A stretch of 64,000 bases of DNA, taken from positions 248,001 to 312,000 of the forward strand of contig NZ_JYLN01000002.1 of the NCBI RefSeq assembly GCF_001439735.1, in the 5' to 3' direction. Source of the DNA: Pseudomonas paralactis (GTDB taxonomy: Bacteria; Pseudomonadota; Gammaproteobacteria; Pseudomonadales; Pseudomonadaceae). Positions within the stretch are counted from its first letter, which is position 1. Each line of letters begins with the position of its first letter. A program made the translations under genes and the position numbers. The notes beneath the pieces were generated by a model. It ran no database searches, was not told the DNA's origin, and was given only the letters and a program-made list of their open reading frames with translations. Shown in pieces: positions 27,769 to 38,541 of this stretch.

Positions 27769-29390
27769 CAGACTTTGAAACGCGACACGCCGCTGCGCAG
27801 ACCCACTGCGACCTGGCTCAGTTCATCAATGGCAAAGCTGGCCTGGCGCAGGGATTCGACGGTCTGGCTGCTGGCATCGCCCAATTGCACCAGCGCGTGG
27901 TTGATCTGTTCAGCGCCGGTGGCCTGAGCCTGCATCCCTTCGTTGACCATCAACACCCGCGGCGCCAAGGCCTGAACCTGATGGATGATCTGCGACAGTT
28001 GCTCGCCCACTTGCTGCACTTCGGACATGCCCCGGCGGACTTCCTCGGAGAACTTGTCCATGCCCATTACGCCCGCCGACACTGCTGACTGAATCTCACG
28101 CACCATTTGCTCGATGTCGTAGGTCGCCACGGCAGTCTGGTCGGCCAGGCGGCGCACTTCGGTGGCCACCACGGCAAATCCGCGTCCGTATTCACCGGCT
28201 TTCTCCGCTTCGATGGCGGCGTTGAGCGACAACAGGTTGGTCTGGTCGGCCACCTTGACGATGGTGACCACCACTTGGTTGATGTTGCCGGCCTTCTCAT
28301 TGAGGATCGCCAGCTTGGCGTTGACCAGGTCGGCGGCGCCCATCACCGAGTGCATGGTCTCTTCCATACGTGCCAGGCCCTGCTGGCCGGAACCGGCGGC
28401 CACCGAAGCCTGATCGGCGGCGGTGGAGACTTCGGTCATGGTGCGCACCAGGTCTTTGGACGTGGCCGCGATTTCACGGGAGGTAGCGCCGATTTCGGTG
28501 GTGGTAGCTGCTGTTTCAGTGGCGGTGGCCTGCTGCTGCTTGGAGGTCGCGGCAATCTCGGTGACCGAGGTGGTGACCTGCACCGACGAACGCTGCGCCT
28601 GGGACACCAGGGCAGTCAGCTCGGTCATCATGTCATTGAAGCCGGTTTCGACCGCGTTGAATTCGTCCTTGCGCTCCAGGTTCAGGCGCTTGCTCAGGTC
28701 GCCGGTGCGCATGACTTCCAGGATCTGCACGATACGTTGCATCGGCGCCATGATCGCGCGCATCAGCAACAGGCCGCACAGCGCCGCGGCGAGAATCGCC
28801 AGCAGCAGCGAGACACCCATGCTGACCTTCGCCGCCGCTACTGCATCATCGATGGCTGCGGTGGCGTTGTCGGCGACCTGTTTGTTCTCATTGATGATGT
28901 CGTTGAGCTTCATGCGGCCTGCGGTCCAGGCGGGGGTCAGTTGCTCGTTGAACAGCCTCAGTGCCTCGGTCGGGTTGTTACTCTGATGAGCCGCCAGGAC
29001 CTGGGCAAGAATAGCGTTGTAGTTCTGGTGCAGTTTTTCGAAGGCATCGAACTCGGTGCGATCCTGGGTGATATTGATCGTGCTCGCGTAACTGGCCATG
29101 TGCTGCTCAAGCCGCGCTTCGAATGACTTGTAGTCCTGCCTGTCTTCGTCGGAAATGCCCTGGTTTTCGTGGATCCCTACCAGTTCCTGGGTTTGCAGGT
29201 AGCTGTCGACCCAGGCGCTGCGGATCATCGAGCTGAAAAACACGCCGGGCACGGCGTCGTCGCGCACGGAGTTTTCGCTGGCTTCGATCTTCAGCAGGCG
29301 TGAATAAGAGAGCACTACCATCAGCAGCATGATGGCGATGATTACCGCAAAGCTCGCCAAAATCCTTTGGCGCAGGGTCCAGTTCTTCAC
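27768..29390 (-). CDS. wspA: Methyl-accepting surface-sensing receptor WspA
   Basis: 540 aa from a GTG at 29390, chosen because GAGGA lies 6 bases upstream and the product then begins (M)KNWTLRQRILASFAVI; the ATG seven codons earlier has no ribosome site. Order: TM1 about 11-31, periplasmic helical sensor (about 32-185), TM2 about 190-212, HAMP with QRIVQILEVMRTGDLSKRL, then the coiled-coil signalling domain with the hairpin tip EAEKAGEYGRGFAVVATEVR. It activates WspE upon surface contact. First gene of the seven-gene operon. Confidence 0.95.
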   Translation of the reverse strand: MKNWTLRQRILASFAVIIAIMLLMVVLSYSRLLKIEASENSVRDDAVPGVFFSSMIRSAWVDSYLQTQELVGIHENQGISDEDRQDYKSFEARLEQHMASYASTINITQDRTEFDAFEKLHQNYNAILAQVLAAHQSNNPTEALRLFNEQLTPAWTAGRMKLNDIINENKQVADNATAAIDDAVAAAKVSMGVSLLLAILAAALCGLLLMRAIMAPMQRIVQILEVMRTGDLSKRLNLERKDEFNAVETGFNDMMTELTALVSQAQRSSVQVTTSVTEIAATSKQQQATATETAATTTEIGATSREIAATSKDLVRTMTEVSTAADQASVAAGSGQQGLARMEETMHSVMGAADLVNAKLAILNEKAGNINQVVVTIVKVADQTNLLSLNAAIEAEKAGEYGRGFAVVATEVRRLADQTAVATYDIEQMVREIQSAVSAGVMGMDKFSEEVRRGMSEVQQVGEQLSQIIHQVQALAPRVLMVNEGMQAQATGAEQINHALVQLGDASSQTVESLRQASFAIDELSQVAVGLRSGVSRFKV

Positions 29391-29543
29391 AGTAATTCCT
29401 CGCAGGGGCATTCAAATGGAGGGGAGTATAGCTGAGCGGATGCTCGGGTTTATCAACGCTTTTGAGGGAGGGGCCACAGAATGCATAAGTGGGATGGGGG
29501 CATCTGCAGCTATAGGGATCTAACTGAGGGGGCGTGGAGCAGA

Positions 29544-29567
29544 TGTGGGAGGGGGCTTGCTCCCGAT
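29544..29567. repeat. Single REP-like sequence
   Basis: TGTGGGAGGGGGCTTGCTCCC is a lone REP arm of the GTGGGAG...GCTTGC type, between wspA and the TerB-like gene. No partner arm was found. Confidence 0.6.
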
Positions 29568-29619
29568 GAGACCGAGTACATATCCGTTATTTGGGTAACG
29601 GCTGCTATGGGTTCCGCTT

Positions 29620-29850
29620 TTACAGCGGGTCACTTTTGGAAAAGAGCCCCAAAAGTAACCAAAAGGGCTCTTGCCCCACCACTCGGCACCTCGCCTGGGC
29701 TCGGTGTGCCCGTAATTCGCCATGAATTTGGGGGGCCGCCGCCACGCGCCATCCATGGCGCGGGGCGGCTAAACCGGCGTCCCTGCCGGTTTACCCCCCA
29801 AATCCCTGTCGAATTCCGGCCAGCGTGGTTTAACGGGGCGCCTGAGATCA
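29620..29850. other. Highly structured intergenic block
   Basis: Stacked inverted repeats fill this gap: ACTTTTGG/CCAAAAGT (29632-29656), AAGAGCCC/GGGCTCTT (29642-29672), ATTTGGGGGG/CCCCCCAAAT (29726-29803) enclosing AAACCGGC/GCCGGTTT (29771-29792) and a GGCGC-rich dyad around 29745-29762. No coding sense was found on either strand. It resembles intergenic repeat families of fluorescent pseudomonads, but no second copy exists in this window. With the wspA promoter and the REP it accounts for the 538-base gap 29391-29928. Confidence 0.6.
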
Positions 29851-29928
29851 AGATCAAAAGCAGATCAAGAGCAAGAGCGGCTCGCTTCGCATCGTGGTTA
29901 GCGGGTAGAGCTGCGTCGATAGCCTTAC

Positions 29929-30636
29929 TTATGCGTTGAGCCGCACTTGCTTTTCCAGCTCCAGCTTTAAACCGGGTTCAAGTTTCAGTTGGCGCGCCAG
30001 TTCGTCCAGGTAGGCTTTTTCCATGAAGTTTTCCTCATCCACCAGCATTACGCTGGCGATGTACATTTCGGCGGCCATTTCCGGGGTGCTGGCGGCGCGG
30101 GCAACATCGGTGGGGTCCAGGGGTTTGTTGAGTTCGGCGTGCAGCCAGTGTTGCAGCTCCTGGTCGTTGTCCAGCTTGGTGAATTCGCCTTCGATCAACG
30201 CGCGTTCGCGCTCATCCACATGGCCGTCTGCCTTGGCCGCTGCAACGAGTGCCTTGAGGATGCCCTGGCTGTGTTGTTCGACCTGGGCCGGTGGCAGGCG
30301 GTCGATGGTTTGTGGCTCGGCTTGCGGGGCGCTGGCTTGCTGGGCTTGCCAGTTGCCGTAGGCTTTGTAGGCAATCACGCCTAATGCAGCCAGGCCGCCG
30401 TAGGTCAGGGCCTTGCCGCCGAATTTGCGCGCTTTTTTGTTGCCCAGCAGCAAGCCCATGGCTCCTGCCGCCAGGGCACCACCGCCGGCACCGCCGAGCA
30501 TGCTGCCCAGCCCGCTGCCGCCGAGCAAACCGCCAAGGGCGCTTTTGTCGTTGGATTTGCGTTGGCCGCCTGCCTTGTTTTGCAACATATCCTGGCCAGA
30601 CTTGAGCAACTGATCGAGCAATCCGCGGGTATTCAT
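29929..30636 (-). CDS. TerB-like / DUF533 membrane-associated protein
   Basis: 235 aa from the ATG at 30636 with GGAGG 6 bases upstream. The N-terminal third is Gly/Ala-rich with a hydrophobic region (SALGGLLGGSGLGSMLGGAG, then AAGAMGLLLGNKKARKF and a helix YGGLAALGVIAYKAYGNW), then a Gln/Pro linker. The C-terminal half is a helical TerB-like domain (ILKALVAAAKADGHVDERER, MYIASVMLVDEENFMEKAYL) with acidic motifs DGHVDERE and DEENFMEKAYLD suited to metal binding. It is the YebE kind of DUF533 protein; 'tellurite resistance' is only a family label. Confidence 0.85.
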   Translation of the reverse strand: MNTRGLLDQLLKSGQDMLQNKAGGQRKSNDKSALGGLLGGSGLGSMLGGAGGGALAAGAMGLLLGNKKARKFGGKALTYGGLAALGVIAYKAYGNWQAQQASAPQAEPQTIDRLPPAQVEQHSQGILKALVAAAKADGHVDERERALIEGEFTKLDNDQELQHWLHAELNKPLDPTDVARAASTPEMAAEMYIASVMLVDEENFMEKAYLDELARQLKLEPGLKLELEKQVRLNA

Positions 30637-30940
30637 TCGTAGCCTCCAGACACTTGGGTTCATAGGACCAATAGGCCCCAAGCGTAAGACTAAGTGCCAA
30701 AAAGCCGTGATCTAGAGTGCTTCCAGATGTAACGCTGACCTGCCAAGCGGGAAATGTCTTGTTGCACATGCAGAGCTATCATCCCGCCATCAATCAATTT
30801 GCCTTGTTCATCGAACCGCTTAAGCTATCCGGCGTCTGTTTATTGTCCGTTGCGTTTGGCCGAAGGCATGTCCGAACCGTTATTTCTGATCCGTTACGTG
30901 CCAGGAACGGCGCGGGATTTGCTCACGACAGGTTGTCTCT
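30637..30940. other. 304-base divergent gap between the TerB-like gene and opgD
   Basis: No ORF with support; it must carry the promoters of both divergent genes. I did not identify a confident promoter or operator. Confidence 0.4.
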
Positions 30941-32566
30941 ATGCACCGCAGGAATTTGCTCAAAGCATCCATGGCCATTGCGGCTTACACAGGGTTGTCG
31001 GCCAGTGGCCTGCTGGCCGCGCAGGCTTGGGCCGGGAACCGTGCCGCCGATGGCAAGGCCGTGGCGTTCGATTTCGAATCGCTCAAGGCGCAAGCCAAGC
31101 AACTGGCCACCCGTGGCTATCAGGACACTAAGCAGGTGCTGCCGCCCACCCTGGCCAACATGACCCCGCAGAATTTCAATGCCATTGGTTATGACGCCAA
31201 CCATTCGTTGTGGAAGGAGCTGAACGGCCAACTGGACGTGCAGTTCTTCCATGTCGGCATGGGCTTCAAGACGCCGGTGCGCATGCACAGTGTCGATCCC
31301 AAGACCCGGGAGGCCCGCGAAGTGCACTTCCGCCCTTCGCTGTTCAACTACGAAAAAACCACGGTGGACACCCAGCAACTGACCGGTGACCTGGGTTTTT
31401 CCGGTTTCAAGCTGTTCAAGGCGCCGGAGCTGGACCGCCATGATGTGCTGTCGTTTCTCGGCGCCAGCTACTTTCGCGCGGTGGATTCCACCGGCCAATA
31501 TGGCCTGTCGGCCCGTGGCCTGGCGATTGATACCTACGCGAAAAAACGCGAGGAGTTCCCCGACTTTACGCAGTTCTGGTTCGAAACTCCGGACAGGAAT
31601 GCCACCCGGTTTGTGGTCTACGCCCTGCTTGACTCGCCAAGCGCAACCGGCGCCTACCGCTTCGATATCGACTGCCAGGCCAACCAGGTGGTGATGGCAA
31701 TCGACGCCCACATCAATGCACGCACCGCCATCGAACAATTGGGCATCGCCCCAATGACCAGCATGTTCAGCTGCGGCACTCATGAGCGGCGCATGTGCGA
31801 CACCATCCACCCGCAAATCCACGACTCGGACCGCCTGGCCATGTGGCGCGGCAACGGCGAGTGGGTCTGCCGCCCACTGAACAACCCGGCCAAGCTGCAA
31901 TTCAACGCGTTTGCCGACACCGACCCCAAAGGCTTCGGCCTGGTGCAAACCGACCATGAATTCGCCAGCTACCAGGACACCGTTGACTGGTACAGCAAGC
32001 GCCCAAGCCTGTGGGTTGAACCTACCACTGCGTGGGGCGAAGGCTCGATCGATCTGTTGGAAATCCCTACCACCGGCGAAACCCTGGACAATATCGTCGC
32101 CTTCTGGACCCCGAAAAAGCCCGTCGCCGCCGGTGATTCGCTCAACTATGGCTACAAGTTGTACTGGAGCGCACTGCCACCGGTGAGCACGCCGTTGGCG
32201 CAGGTCGACGCGACCCGCTCAGGCATGGGTGGTTTTACCGAAGGCTGGGCACCCGGCGAGCATTACCCGAAGGTGTGGGCGCGGCGTTTTGCCGTAGATT
32301 TCAAGGGCGGCGGCCTGGATCGCTTGCCGGCGGGCACTGGCATCGAGCCGGTGGTGACCTGTTCCCAGGGTGAGGTGAAGGATTTCAGCGTGCTGGTGCT
32401 GGATAACATCAAGGGCTATCGCATCCTGTTCGACTGGTACCCCACCAGCGACAGCGTGGAGCCGGTTGAGCTGCGTCTGTTTATTCGGACCCAGGACCGC
32501 ACTCTGAGCGAAACCTGGCTCTATCAGTACTTCCCGCCTGCACCGGAGCAGCGCAAGTACACCTGA
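30941..32566 (+). CDS. opgD: Periplasmic glucan biosynthesis protein D
   Basis: 541 aa. The signal peptide starts [13 protein letters not shown] with a twin-arginine motif and ends near AQAWA, so export is probably by Tat. The mature protein is an OpgD/MdoD family protein acting on the backbone structure of osmoregulated periplasmic glucans. Conserved stretches include [61 protein letters not shown] and [19 protein letters not shown]. Length fits the family. Confidence 0.95.
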   Translation: MHRRNLLKASMAIAAYTGLSASGLLAAQAWAGNRAADGKAVAFDFESLKAQAKQLATRGYQDTKQVLPPTLANMTPQNFNAIGYDANHSLWKELNGQLDVQFFHVGMGFKTPVRMHSVDPKTREAREVHFRPSLFNYEKTTVDTQQLTGDLGFSGFKLFKAPELDRHDVLSFLGASYFRAVDSTGQYGLSARGLAIDTYAKKREEFPDFTQFWFETPDRNATRFVVYALLDSPSATGAYRFDIDCQANQVVMAIDAHINARTAIEQLGIAPMTSMFSCGTHERRMCDTIHPQIHDSDRLAMWRGNGEWVCRPLNNPAKLQFNAFADTDPKGFGLVQTDHEFASYQDTVDWYSKRPSLWVEPTTAWGEGSIDLLEIPTTGETLDNIVAFWTPKKPVAAGDSLNYGYKLYWSALPPVSTPLAQVDATRSGMGGFTEGWAPGEHYPKVWARRFAVDFKGGGLDRLPAGTGIEPVVTCSQGEVKDFSVLVLDNIKGYRILFDWYPTSDSVEPVELRLFIRTQDRTLSETWLYQYFPPAPEQRKYT

Positions 32567-32577
32567 AATTAACCGCC

Positions 32578-32611
32578 TGATCATTCCCACGCCGCAGCGT
32601 GGGAATGATCA
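32578..32611. other. Perfect 15-base palindrome at a convergent gene junction
   Basis: TGATCATTCCCACGC and its exact complement are separated by CGCA, between the stops of opgD and the small gene at 32620. There is no U-tract, so it is either a REP-like bidirectional hairpin or a weak terminator. Confidence 0.6.
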
Positions 32612-32619
32612 CAGGTGGC

Positions 32620-32805
32620 TTAGAACCGCGACACGCTTTTCATCGCGCCAATCAGATACCGCATCGCCACCTGATCGCTCTCGGTCAGCGCCCGGTACTG
32701 GGCCAGCAACTCCATTTCATCCGAACTCAACCTTCGACCCCGCAAAGACATCCGGCGGCTCAGAAAAGAAGCCATCGCACCCGCTACGCCATAGGATTTG
32801 GCCAT
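32620..32805 (-). CDS. Small conserved hypothetical protein, 61 aa
   Basis: AGGAG lies 9 bases before the ATG. The product is basic in its first half (SFLSRRMSLRGRR) and helical in the second (SSDEMELLAQYRALTESDQVAMRYLIGAMKSV). No signal peptide. The second half resembles C-terminal helices seen after some small regulators, but there is no helix-turn-helix. Function unknown. Confidence 0.65.
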   Translation of the reverse strand: MAKSYGVAGAMASFLSRRMSLRGRRLSSDEMELLAQYRALTESDQVAMRYLIGAMKSVSRF

Positions 32806-33108
32806 GGACCACTACTCCTGCTATCAGTCAAATACTCCTGGTGCCCATTTCCAAACTCCCCGAAGTACAACGCTTTCGTGGACAAACAGCCTGCCTCCCT
32901 GGGCCAGGAACCAGGCTCACCCTAAGCTTAGAAACTATCTCGTCACACGTGGGATTTTTTTAGAGTATTCACTTAAAAAAATAGCTTCAGTAATAAAAAC
33001 CTACAGCCATTACTCACGTGATAGCCGGTGTCGGCTGCGGAACGCCTACAACGCGAGCATGAAAAAACCCACCGTATCAGGGTGGGTTTGGCACAGAGGT
33101 GAGTAGGG
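32806..33108. other. 303-base gap, AT-rich, with one terminator
   Basis: No supported ORF on either strand. The only clear element is the hairpin at 33062-33089. The segment 32930-33010 is notably AT-rich and may contain the promoter of the gene at 32805. Confidence 0.4.
33062..33089 (-). terminator. Rho-independent terminator after the OYE gene
   Basis: AAACCCACC / GGTGGGTTT with a 7-base loop, followed on the minus strand by six T; it begins 20 bases past the stop at 33109. Confidence 0.85.
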
Positions 33109-34215
33109 TCAATCGCGCAGATCCGACTCATGGATCGGTTGGTCCCGGTGGGTTGCCCGCTGGTACTGCGCCGGCCAGATAGCTTTGCGCCCGCCCAGGT
33201 CATCGTCGGCATGCAACGGCCAGTACGGGTCGCGCAGCAGTTCACGGGCCAGGAAGATGATGTCGGCCTGGCAGGTACGCAGGATGTGCTCGGCCTGGGC
33301 CGGTTCGGTAATCATGCCGACCGTGCCGGTGGCAATGCCCGACTCCTTGCGCACGCGCTCGGCGAAGCGGGTCTGGTAGCCGGGGCCGGTGGGAATCTCG
33401 GCGTTGGCAGCGGTGCCGCCGGAAGAGACATCGATCAGGTCAACACCCAAATCTTTCAGGCGGCGCGCCAGTTCCACGGTTTCATCCGGGTTCCAGCCAT
33501 CTTCTACCCAGTCGGTGGCCGATACCCGCACAAACAGCGGCAATTCCTGTGGCCAGGCGGCCCGCACGGCCTTGGTCACCTCCAGCACCAGGCGAATGCG
33601 GTTTTCGAACGAGCCACCATAGTGGTCCTGACGCTGGTTGCTGATGGGCGAAAGAAACTGATGCAGCAGGTAGCCATGGGCGGCGTGGATTTCCACCACT
33701 TCAAAGCCTGCGGTCAAGGCGCGCTTGGCGGCGGCGACAAAGTCGGCGATCACTTGTTGGATCTGCCCTTCGTCCAATTGCTTGGGCTGGGTGTGATTGG
33801 GGTCAAACGCAATTGGCGAAGGGCCCACCGGCACCCAGCCGCCCTCCTCCGGCTTGACGCTGCCATGCTTGCCGATCCAGGGCCGGTGGGTGCTGGCCTT
33901 GCGTCCGGCGTGGGCCAGTTGAATACCCGCCACCGCGCCCTGGGCCGCGATAAAGCGCGTGATGCGCTGCAGCGGTTCGATCTGGGCGTCGTTCCACAGG
34001 CCCAGATCCTGGGCGGTGATACGCCCATCAGCCGTCACGGCGGTGGCTTCGGTGAAAATCAGCCCGGCGCCGCCCACAGCTCGGCTGCCGAGATGCACCA
34101 GGTGCCAGTCATTGGCCAGACCGTCGTCGCTGGAATATTGGCACATCGGCGAGACCGCGATGCGATTGAGCAGGGTCAATTGGCGCAGGGTATAAGGTTC
34201 GAGCAGCTGACTCAT
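33109..34215 (-). CDS. Old yellow enzyme (XenA/YqjM-like NADPH:flavin oxidoreductase)
   Basis: 368 aa FMN-dependent TIM-barrel ene-reductase. The subclass marker is Cys in ISPMCQYSS-type context (AVSPMCQYSSDDG), which replaces the Thr of classical OYEs and tunes FMN in XenA and YqjM. Further: WHLVHLGSRAVGGAGLI, GIQLAHAGRKAS, EVVEIHAAHGYLLHQFLSP (His pair for substrate), NQRQDHYGGSFENR and the FMN phosphate region DIIFLARELLRDPYW. Physiological substrate unknown; such enzymes reduce activated alkenes and nitro compounds. It is a single transcription unit. Confidence 0.92.
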   Translation of the reverse strand: MSQLLEPYTLRQLTLLNRIAVSPMCQYSSDDGLANDWHLVHLGSRAVGGAGLIFTEATAVTADGRITAQDLGLWNDAQIEPLQRITRFIAAQGAVAGIQLAHAGRKASTHRPWIGKHGSVKPEEGGWVPVGPSPIAFDPNHTQPKQLDEGQIQQVIADFVAAAKRALTAGFEVVEIHAAHGYLLHQFLSPISNQRQDHYGGSFENRIRLVLEVTKAVRAAWPQELPLFVRVSATDWVEDGWNPDETVELARRLKDLGVDLIDVSSGGTAANAEIPTGPGYQTRFAERVRKESGIATGTVGMITEPAQAEHILRTCQADIIFLARELLRDPYWPLHADDDLGGRKAIWPAQYQRATHRDQPIHESDLRD

Positions 34216-34247
34216 GGCGCACCTCTTGTGGGTTTCATAAGCATTTG

Positions 34248-34346
34248 TGTAGGAGCGAGCTTGCTCGCGAAGGCCGCACAGGCGCAGCGTTTAACCAGGA
34301 TTAACGCGTTATCGTTGACGTTTTTCGCGAGCAAGCTCGCTCCTAC
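34248..34346. repeat. REPIN, 'tgtaggagcgagcttgctcgcg' type
   Basis: Inverted REP arms at both ends, about 50-base spacer including CACAGGCGCAGCG, between the OYE gene and kup. Same family as 1-102 and 60787-60886. Confidence 0.88.
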
Positions 34347-34427
34347 CAGCCTAGTCGACAACCATCGATTGCACAGGGTTCAGAAAGGAAAGCGGGAGCC
34401 GATTGCCGGCTCCCGATATGCAGCGCC

Positions 34428-36332
34428 TTACATTTCGACCTGGGTGCCCAGCTCGATCACACGGTTTACCGGCAACTTGAAGAAGCGCAGGTTGCCGTTG
34501 GCATTCTTCAACATGAAGGCAAACAAGGTTTCGCGCCAGCGCGCCATACCCTTGATGCGCGAGGCAATCACGGTCTCGCGGCTGAGGAAATAGGTGGTGC
34601 GCATCGGGCTGAAATCCAGGTCATCCAGATGGCACAGCTTCAGTGCTTCGGGCACGTCCGGCTCATCGGTGAAGCCAAAGTGCAGGATCACGCGAAAGAA
34701 GCCCTCACCGTAGGAATCCACCTCGAAACGCCGTGCGGCAGGCACCCGTGGAATGTCTTCGTAGACCACCGTCAACAGCACCACTTGCTCATGCAGCACC
34801 TGGTTGTGCAGCAGGTTATGCAACAGCGCGTGGGGCACAGCATCCGGGCGGGCGGTGAGAAACACCGCCGTGCCCTGTACGCGATGGGGCGGCTGCACGC
34901 GAATGCTGCCGATAAAGATCGGCAACGGCAGCCCACCCTCGTCGAGGCGCTCGACCAGCAATTGCTTGCCGCGCTTCCAGGTGGTCATCAACACGAACAA
35001 CACGATCCCCGCGAGCACAGGGAACGCGCCACCCTGGATCACCTTGGGCACGTTGGCGGCGAAGAACAGACCATCCACCAGCAAGCAGCAGAGCAACACC
35101 GGCACTGCCAGCACCGGCGGCCACTTCCACAACAACAGCATGACCGCCGACACCAAAATAGTGGTCATCAGCATGGTGCCGGTCACCGCTACACCGTAGG
35201 CCGAGGCCAGAGCGCCGGAGGACTCGAAACCCAGCACCAGCAGGATCACGCCCACCATCAGCGACCAGTTCACGGCGCCGATGTAGATCTGGCCCTGCTC
35301 GGCACTCGAAGTGTGCTGGATATGCATACGCGGGATGTAACCCAACTGGATCGCCTGGCGCGTCAACGAGAACGCACCTGAGATCACCGCCTGGGACGCG
35401 ATCACGGTCGCCAGGGTGGACAAGCCCACCAGCGGGATCAGCGCCCAGCTCGGCGCCAGCAGGTAAAACGGGTTGCGCGCGGCCTCCGGATCGCCCAGCA
35501 GCATCGCGCCCTGGCCGAAATAGTTGAGCACCAGCGCCGGCAGCACCAGGATGAACCAGGCACGGGCAATGGGTTTGCGCCCGAAGTGGCCCATGTCGGC
35601 GTACAGCGCTTCGGCGCCGGTCAAGGCCAGCACCACCGCGCCCAGAATCGCCACGCCGATGCCGGGGTGAACCATAAAGAAACGCACGCCCCATGCCGGG
35701 TTAAGTGCGTTCAATACTTCGGGCTGCTGCAAGATGCCATATACCCCCAGACCGCCCAGCACCAGGAACCAGGTGACCATCACCGGGCCGAACAACTTGC
35801 CGATACGATCGGTGCCGTGCTTCTGAATCAGAAACAGCGCCACCAGCACGATCAACGCAATGGGCACCACCCATTTTTCCAGGCCGTCGAACGCCAGCTC
35901 CAGGCCTTCGATGGCCGACAATACCGAAATCGCCGGGGTGATCATGCTGTCGCCATAAAAGAGCGCCGCACCACACAGGCCGCACACCACCAGGAAACTG
36001 CGCAATTTTGCGCGTTCCCCGGCGGCCCGCCGCGCCAACGCGGTGAGCGCCATAATCCCGCCCTCGCCCTGGTTGTCGGCACGTAGCACGAACAACATGT
36101 ACTTGATCGACACCACCCAGATCAGCGACCAGAAGATCAGCGCCAAAATCCCCAGAACACCGTCATGGTTGACCTGCACGCCATAACCGCCGTTGAACAC
36201 CTCTTTAAGGGTGTAGAGCGGGCTGGTCCCGATATCGCCATAAACCACCCCGACCGCCGCCACCAACATGCCAATCGGCTTGGCGTTTGAATGCTCGGCA
36301 CCTGCTGCCTGACTACTTGCCTGACCCATCAA
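34428..36332 (-). CDS. kup: Potassium uptake protein Kup
   Basis: 634 aa, normal length. Inner-membrane K+/H+ symporter with about 12 hydrophobic helices over the first 450 residues and a cytosolic C-terminal domain (about 460-634). The signature [19 protein letters not shown] is near the N-terminus, and further conserved parts include [21 protein letters not shown] and [15 protein letters not shown]. Low-affinity constitutive K+ uptake is the known role. No partner gene is adjacent. Confidence 0.96.
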   Translation of the reverse strand: MMGQASSQAAGAEHSNAKPIGMLVAAVGVVYGDIGTSPLYTLKEVFNGGYGVQVNHDGVLGILALIFWSLIWVVSIKYMLFVLRADNQGEGGIMALTALARRAAGERAKLRSFLVVCGLCGAALFYGDSMITPAISVLSAIEGLELAFDGLEKWVVPIALIVLVALFLIQKHGTDRIGKLFGPVMVTWFLVLGGLGVYGILQQPEVLNALNPAWGVRFFMVHPGIGVAILGAVVLALTGAEALYADMGHFGRKPIARAWFILVLPALVLNYFGQGAMLLGDPEAARNPFYLLAPSWALIPLVGLSTLATVIASQAVISGAFSLTRQAIQLGYIPRMHIQHTSSAEQGQIYIGAVNWSLMVGVILLVLGFESSGALASAYGVAVTGTMLMTTILVSAVMLLLWKWPPVLAVPVLLCCLLVDGLFFAANVPKVIQGGAFPVLAGIVLFVLMTTWKRGKQLLVERLDEGGLPLPIFIGSIRVQPPHRVQGTAVFLTARPDAVPHALLHNLLHNQVLHEQVVLLTVVYEDIPRVPAARRFEVDSYGEGFFRVILHFGFTDEPDVPEALKLCHLDDLDFSPMRTTYFLSRETVIASRIKGMARWRETLFAFMLKNANGNLRFFKLPVNRVIELGTQVEM

Positions 36333-36618
36333 CCACTCCTGCCCTTTGACCCGAGGTCTTTTATAAACAGCACGACTAAGCTGACCCTAGCATGTACTGT
36401 TTTACTTCTCGTAACAGACGTTTTATTGACCCAAGGGCATTACCCGTGTGCAACGGCGCAAAGCATAGCGCAGCACTCGTCGCATTTCCCTGCATAAAGC
36501 TGGTCAAGTGCGCTGCCCGCCGATAGAATTGCGCACTTTTTGATCAGAGGCGCACCAAGCGCCCATCCGTTGCCTTGTCGTGCACGACCGGCAGCGTCAT
36601 TCAATACCGAGGTTAGAC

Positions 36619-37959
36619 ATGTCCACCACCATCGCAAAAGCCAACCCCAAGGTTGGCTTTGTTTCCCTGGGTTGCCCGAAGGCTCTGGTCGACTCCGAGC
36701 GCATCCTCACGCAATTGCGGATGGAAGGCTATGACGTCGTGTCCACGTACCAGGACGCCGATGTGGTGGTGGTCAACACCTGCGGCTTTATCGACTCGGC
36801 CAAAGCCGAGTCACTGGAAGTGATCGGCGAAGCCATCAAGGAAAACGGCAAGGTCATCGTGACCGGTTGCATGGGTGTGGAAGAAGGCAATATCCGCAAC
36901 GTGCACCCGAGCGTGCTGGCCGTGACCGGCCCGCAGCAGTACGAGCAGGTGGTCAACGCCGTGCACGAAGTGGTGCCGCCACGTCAGGACCACAACCCGC
37001 TGATCGACCTGGTGCCACCCCAGGGCATCAAGCTGACCCCGCGTCACTACGCGTACCTGAAGATTTCTGAAGGCTGCAACCACAGCTGCAGCTTCTGCAT
37101 CATCCCGTCGATGCGCGGCAAGCTGGTGAGCCGCCCGGTCGGTGATGTGCTTGATGAGGCCCAGCGCCTGGTCAAGTCTGGCGTCAAGGAGCTGCTGGTG
37201 ATCTCCCAGGACACCAGCGCTTACGGCGTCGATGTGAAATACCGCACCGGCTTCTGGAACGGCGCGCCGGTGAAAACCCGCATGACCGAACTCTGCGAAG
37301 CGTTGAGCAGCCTGGGCGTGTGGGTGCGCCTGCACTACGTTTACCCGTACCCGCACGTGGACGAACTGATCCCGTTGATGGCCGCCGGCAAGATCCTGCC
37401 GTACCTGGACATCCCGTTCCAGCACGCCAGCCCGAAAGTGCTCAAGGCGATGAAACGCCCGGCGTTCGAAGACAAGACCCTGGCACGCATCAAGAACTGG
37501 CGCGAGATCTGCCCGGAACTGATCATCCGTTCCACCTTCATCGTCGGCTTCCCCGGCGAGACCGAAGAAGACTTCCAGTACCTGCTGGACTGGCTGACCG
37601 AAGCGCAGCTGGACCGCGTCGGCTGCTTCCAGTACTCGCCGGTGGAGGGCGCTCCGGCCAACCTGCTGGATCTGGCCGTGGTGCCGGACGACGTCAAGCA
37701 AGACCGTTGGGAGCGCTTCATGGCGCACCAGCAGGCGATCAGCTCGGCACGCCTGCAACTGCGCATCGGCAAGGAAATCGAAGTGTTGATCGATGAAGTC
37801 GACGAGCAAGGCGCCGTTGGCCGCTGCTTCTTCGATGCCCCGGAAATCGACGGTAACGTGTTTATTGACGATGCCAGCGGCTTGAAACCGGGCGACAAGG
37901 TCTGGTGCACCGTGACCGACGCCGACGAGTACGACTTGTGGGCTGAAAAGCGCGACTGA
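36619..37959 (+). CDS. rimO: Ribosomal protein S12 methylthiotransferase RimO
   Basis: 446 aa from the ATG at 36619 (GAGG 8 bases upstream). Radical-SAM enzyme that adds a methylthio group to Asp88/89 of S12. Order: N-terminal UPF0004 domain with three Cys ([22 protein letters not shown]) holding one cluster; radical-SAM domain with CNHSCSFC holding the other; and a C-terminal TRAM domain (about 380-446). The [14 protein letters not shown] and [15 protein letters not shown] segments separate RimO from MiaB. Followed by a strong terminator. Confidence 0.97.
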   Translation: MSTTIAKANPKVGFVSLGCPKALVDSERILTQLRMEGYDVVSTYQDADVVVVNTCGFIDSAKAESLEVIGEAIKENGKVIVTGCMGVEEGNIRNVHPSVLAVTGPQQYEQVVNAVHEVVPPRQDHNPLIDLVPPQGIKLTPRHYAYLKISEGCNHSCSFCIIPSMRGKLVSRPVGDVLDEAQRLVKSGVKELLVISQDTSAYGVDVKYRTGFWNGAPVKTRMTELCEALSSLGVWVRLHYVYPYPHVDELIPLMAAGKILPYLDIPFQHASPKVLKAMKRPAFEDKTLARIKNWREICPELIIRSTFIVGFPGETEEDFQYLLDWLTEAQLDRVGCFQYSPVEGAPANLLDLAVVPDDVKQDRWERFMAHQQAISSARLQLRIGKEIEVLIDEVDEQGAVGRCFFDAPEIDGNVFIDDASGLKPGDKVWCTVTDADEYDLWAEKRD

Positions 37960-37980
37960 AGGGTGTTTGCGTAAAATTTT

Positions 37981-38018
37981 AAAAAAGCCCCGCCTCTGAC
38001 AAGATGCGGGGCTTTTTT
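37981..38018 (+). terminator. Rho-independent terminator after rimO
   Basis: AAAAAAGCCCCGC / GCGGGGCTTTTTT with a 12-base loop, U-tract on the plus strand. Confidence 0.92.
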
Positions 38019-38068
38019 AGGTCTATCGTTTTGCCCATCAGCGCCAATTACGCCAAGGGGCAGCGGTC

Positions 38069-38539
38069 ATGCGTCAGCATTCGGTCATCTACACACCTAA
38101 AGCCAGCGACCACGAGCGCCTGGCGCAGATCTGGGAAGCGTCGGTACGCGCCACCCACGACTTCCTGCCGGACAGCTATATCGATCTGCTGAAAAACCTG
38201 GTGCTGACCCGCTACCTGGATGCAGTGATGCTGATTTGCACCAAAGACTCACGCCAACACATCACCGGGTTCGCCGGAGTGTCGGCGGGTAAGGTGGAGA
38301 TGCTGTTTATCGACCCGCACCACCGTGGCCAGGGACTGGGCCGGCAATTGCTGGTATACGCGATCGAACACATGAACGCCGATGAACTGGACGTCAACGA
38401 ACAGAACCCCCAGGCCCTGGGTTTTTACCTCAAGCAAGGCTTTGAGGTCATCGGGCGCACAGAGCATGATGGTCTTGGGCAGCCCTATCCATTGCTGCAC
38501 CTGCGCCTACACCAGCAGCAACAGGCCCGTAAGGCCTGA
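38069..38539 (+). CDS. GNAT-family N-acetyltransferase (YjaB-like)
   Basis: 156 aa single GNAT domain. The acetyl-CoA binding signature is HHRGQGLGRQLL (about residue 90), preceded by the beta4 strand KVEMLFIDP and followed by NEQNPQALGFYLKQGFEVIG, motif B. The N-terminal part (WEASVRATHDFLPDSYIDLL) resembles YjaB/PhnO-type acetyltransferases. Acceptor unknown. It is flanked by the rimO terminator and a REPIN. Confidence 0.88.
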   Translation: MRQHSVIYTPKASDHERLAQIWEASVRATHDFLPDSYIDLLKNLVLTRYLDAVMLICTKDSRQHITGFAGVSAGKVEMLFIDPHHRGQGLGRQLLVYAIEHMNADELDVNEQNPQALGFYLKQGFEVIGRTEHDGLGQPYPLLHLRLHQQQQARKA

Positions 38540-38541
38540 AC

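Noticed and set aside
32798..33106. 102-aa plus-strand frame in the gap before the OYE gene
   Set aside because: No ribosome site, no domain, and it runs through a terminator hairpin.
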